Position numbers and translations under genes: made by a program
Notes under the pieces: generated by a model
The model's database searches: none
What the model was told of the DNA's origin: nothing
The model's input: only the letters and a program-made list of their open reading frames with translations
NCBI RefSeq assembly: GCF_011074885.1
Contig: NC_054689.1
Location: forward strand, 248,001 to 312,000
Reading direction: 5' to 3'
Length of the DNA stretch: 64,000 nucleotides
DNA from: Brettanomyces bruxellensis
Taxonomy: Eukaryota > Ascomycota > Pichiomycetes > Pichiales > Pichiaceae
Part shown: piece after piece, positions 61,830 to 64,000 of the stretch
Layout: each line of letters begins with the position of its first letter
Numbering within the stretch: position 1 is the stretch's first letter

Positions 61830-63080
61830 TTATGTGAGGCAGAGTCTCTCCCTCTCAATGCGTATTCTGACAGCCATTTTACTCTGATCGTAGAAAAGTT
61901 TCTTCTCTTCGGAAGTAAAAGGTCTCGTAGAGCCACTGCTACTAGATGCAGCTGATTCCGAGTCAGATGGTTTAAAGTGAGTGTCTGAATTGGTATCTGA
62001 TGCCCATATGCTTTCTAAAGGTTCGATTGAGCCCGACTGTCTTCGAGGTTTTGAGTCTATTTGACTAGTCTTGATGTTTTCATCCAACTTTGGTGAGCTC
62101 TCACACAATGCAGATAACTGTAGTTGTTTTTTCTTAGGTGTTGTGTTCATGTTTGCAGACTTCTTCGAGCATGTCCATTTTCTAGCATTATCGAGTTTTT
62201 TCAACTCGGGAGGTGAAAATTTCAGCAAAGCATTCCTCAGATGTTTCTGCTTGGTCTTCAAGGTAGCTCTGTATATTCGTTCCACCTGGACATGAAACGC
62301 CAATTTCTGAAGGTATGTTCTAATTATGCTTGCACGGTCATTTTTGGTAAATTTAACATGAAGCGGATGTTTCTCTCGCTGTGAGGACAGAACTTTCAAG
62401 GCAAGTTTCCTTTTAAGCTGTATGCTTACTCGATGTTCTCTGTATAAGCTTGCGAGTATGGTCAGAACCTCAACATATCGCTCGTCTGGATCCTCCGGTC
62501 GAAGAATTATAAACTCAAAATGATCGTTTTTGTTGAGCTTCGGAAGTTCTTTTAATTCAGTCGGGGGCCCGCTTAGTATTAGCATTGCCCTAAATTTGTT
62601 TTTGGGATAATCTATCAAGACTCTATAGGGATCAGCCAGCAATGCTTCTAAGAATTCGGAGACATTATATATTCGGTTCAACCGGTTATTACAGATAAAT
62701 ATGTCTTTGCTAAGGGATGTGTTCCAGTCACTATATTGATCTGTGGCATAGCTGAATGTGTAAAATCCACGATGATGTTCATCAGGTTTGAGAAATGGAC
62801 CGAGTGCATTGATCTGATACAAGCGAAACACATATGTCAACGAGCTGATTTGAAGATCGATTGAATCCTCTGATTTGCCGCAAAGATATTTCGGAATATT
62901 AACGCCTTTATATGAGTCGTTCGCAATTCTTTTATTTTTCCCTTGTTTTTCTTCACCATTTCTCATATCTGCTCTTTCTATGCGATTCGAAATTTGACAA
63001 AGCTTATCGGCTATCAGTGAGGCAATAAAAGAAGGAATTGATAACGCTATCCATACACAATTGGCCAGGTTATACGCCAT
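61830..63080 (-). CDS. Unrecognised 416-residue protein with N-terminal membrane segment
   Basis: I do not recognise this gene. The ATG at 63080 is used; two further upstream codons are open but begin with GTG. The product starts with a hydrophobic stretch at about residues 5-25 (ANCVWIALSIPSFIASLIA) that could be a signal anchor. A folded-looking domain follows at about 75-290, containing RAMLILSGPPTELKELPKL and HFEFIILRPEDPDERYVEVL. A basic region lies at about 270-310, and the tail is Ser-rich and disordered. Basic residues follow the hydrophobic segment. The gene converges on MED20 with 124 bp between the stops. Possible interpretations are an ER or mitochondrial outer-membrane anchored protein with a cytosolic domain; this is inference. 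Confidence 0.82.
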   Translation of the reverse strand: MAYNLANCVWIALSIPSFIASLIADKLCQISNRIERADMRNGEEKQGKNKRIANDSYKGVNIPKYLCGKSEDSIDLQISSLTYVFRLYQINALGPFLKPDEHHRGFYTFSYATDQYSDWNTSLSKDIFICNNRLNRIYNVSEFLEALLADPYRVLIDYPKNKFRAMLILSGPPTELKELPKLNKNDHFEFIILRPEDPDERYVEVLTILASLYREHRVSIQLKRKLALKVLSSQREKHPLHVKFTKNDRASIIRTYLQKLAFHVQVERIYRATLKTKQKHLRNALLKFSPPELKKLDNARKWTCSKKSANMNTTPKKKQLQLSALCESSPKLDENIKTSQIDSKPRRQSGSIEPLESIWASDTNSDTHFKPSDSESAASSSSGSTRPFTSEEKKLFYDQSKMAVRIRIERERLCLT

Positions 63081-64000
63081 GATCACCCTCTTTTCATAAA
63101 TCTGTTGATATGATTTTCTCGTACCTCGTGAATGTTCAAAGAATATATTGATTATCCGTGCGGTAGATGTTAAAGGAATATATACGAGGGAACAGAGATG
63201 ATGTTTGTTCTGTGTACTTTTTTAGGGATTACCCCTTCTTATATATCTTATTCCGGTCAATTTGTCGAAAAAGTTGACTTCTTAGAATTGTATTCCAAAT
63301 AATTGTCTTTATGTTTGACTGTTTCAGATTTGATTCATAAAAGTTTTGGCTTCGATTTGAAATTTGATATATCCTCGATCTCTCCTTCGAGATCAGATTG
63401 AATCAATCTTTTTTTTTTTGGATTTGTTCGTTTGTTTCTCCTCAGTATATATATTTCCGGCCAAGGCAGAAGCCGGATTGGTATGTTCGACGCGACTAAA
63501 AAATATTAGGAAGAATTTCAGGTTAATTAATTAAATTATTGGTTGTTGAGTTATAGAATTCGCGGAGGAATCCGAATAACTCGTATTTGGCTCTAAAAAG
63601 GGAGCCTGACCTGTTTCGGCAGTAGTATTACCGCCTTTTGGGGTATATTATAAGTTATCCGAAGGATTGGAAGGCATATTGATAGAATACTAGCTTATAT
63701 TAAGATATATAGCGGTGATAGTCTCTGAAGAAAGAGGTAAAATAGTAACAAAATAATAATAGAGTGAGGAAATACAAGGGGTGTTGCTAGACCCCTTATA
63801 TATTCTTACTCGGGGAGAGGCCACATATCCCAAATATGGGCAATGACCCGTTCAAAGTAATATAAAAAGTAATAAAGGCAATTCGCATGGCTTTAACACC
63901 AGTGAAATACAATAAAAGTAATAAAAGATAAAGTAATCCTTAAATATAATTGGTCCAAGGATGTAAATAAAGAGAAAATTTCCCGAGGTTGTACGGTTAA
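63081..64000. other. Gene-free right end rich in short inverted repeats
   Basis: 920 bp with no ORF above 60 codons. The first part is the upstream region of the leftward gene at 61830-63080. From about 63370 to 63962 there are at least six short perfect inverted repeats, listed under findings. A degenerate direct repeat with the pattern ACCCCTT, TATAT, TTA, CGG occurs at about 63233-63258 and 63791-63816. These traits could belong to a structured RNA or to the edge of a retrotransposon LTR, but no LTR border, primer-binding site or element gene is visible. Confidence 0.45.

Noticed and set aside
56484..63080. Functional RNA-processing gene cluster (CBC2, PTA1, PRP9, MED20)
   Set aside because: The genes act in related steps, but they have separate promoters and differing strands, and they are not neighbours in S. 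cerevisiae. Coincidence is the simpler explanation.
63081..64000. Intact LTR retrotransposon at the right end
   Set aside because: No TG...CA borders, target duplication, primer-binding site or gag/pol frame can be seen within the window.

Overview
This window is nuclear DNA of a budding yeast (Saccharomycotina). The evidence is compact, mostly intron-free genes whose products match Saccharomyces cerevisiae proteins over their full length, AT-rich intergenic DNA, and two short introns with the yeast signals GTAAGT and TACTAAC. CTG codons fall at conserved leucines in CKS1 (L80) and YPT31 (L135), so the standard code is supported and the CUG-Ser and CUG-Ala yeasts are unlikely. Sequence divergence suggests a lineage well outside Saccharomyces. 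A Pichiaceae-type yeast such as Brettanomyces is my guess, not something the sequence proves. I found no tRNA, rRNA, CRISPR array or intact transposon.

Layout. 1-2.5 kb: no recognisable gene. 2.5-9 kb: ALT1 (alanine aminotransferase) and GAA1 (GPI transamidase) converge, followed by SAN1 (nuclear quality-control E3). 9.7-15 kb: CUE2 (no-go-decay endonuclease), MRPL36 (mitoribosome) and NVJ2 (ER lipid transfer). 15-26.4 kb: TAF2 (TFIID), PIK1 (Golgi and nuclear PI 4-kinase) and HSL7 (PRMT5). 28.5-40 kb: CKS1, MEC1 (ATR) and SPT16 (FACT). 40.8-47.1 kb: YPT31 (Rab11), CHZ1 (H2A.Z chaperone), an unrecognised coiled-coil protein, MRP17 (spliced) and DID4 (ESCRT-III). 48.5-55.8 kb: a HAL5/NPR1-type kinase, a PPQ1-type phosphatase and CBC2 (cap binding). 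56.4-63.1 kb: PTA1 (cleavage/polyadenylation), PRP9 (SF3a), MED20 (spliced) and an unrecognised membrane-anchored protein. 63.1-64 kb: no ORF, many short inverted repeats.

These are independently transcribed housekeeping genes, not operons. Several groups are also neighbours in S. cerevisiae: ALT1-GAA1 (YLR089C/YLR088W), HSL7-CKS1-MEC1 (YBR133C/135W/136W), YPT31-CHZ1 (YER031C/030W), MRP17-DID4 (YKL003C/002W) and PPQ1-CBC2 (YPL179/178). These adjacencies are recalled from systematic names, and they strengthen the assignments.

The points most worth a second look are a roughly 44-residue Ser-rich insertion inside the PPQ1-type catalytic domain, a one-residue insertion in the near-invariant core of Cks1, an expanded charged MED20, two spliced genes that a plain ORF search truncates, two unrecognised proteins, and the hairpin-rich right end. 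I did not find anything I can defend as a wholly new biological system.
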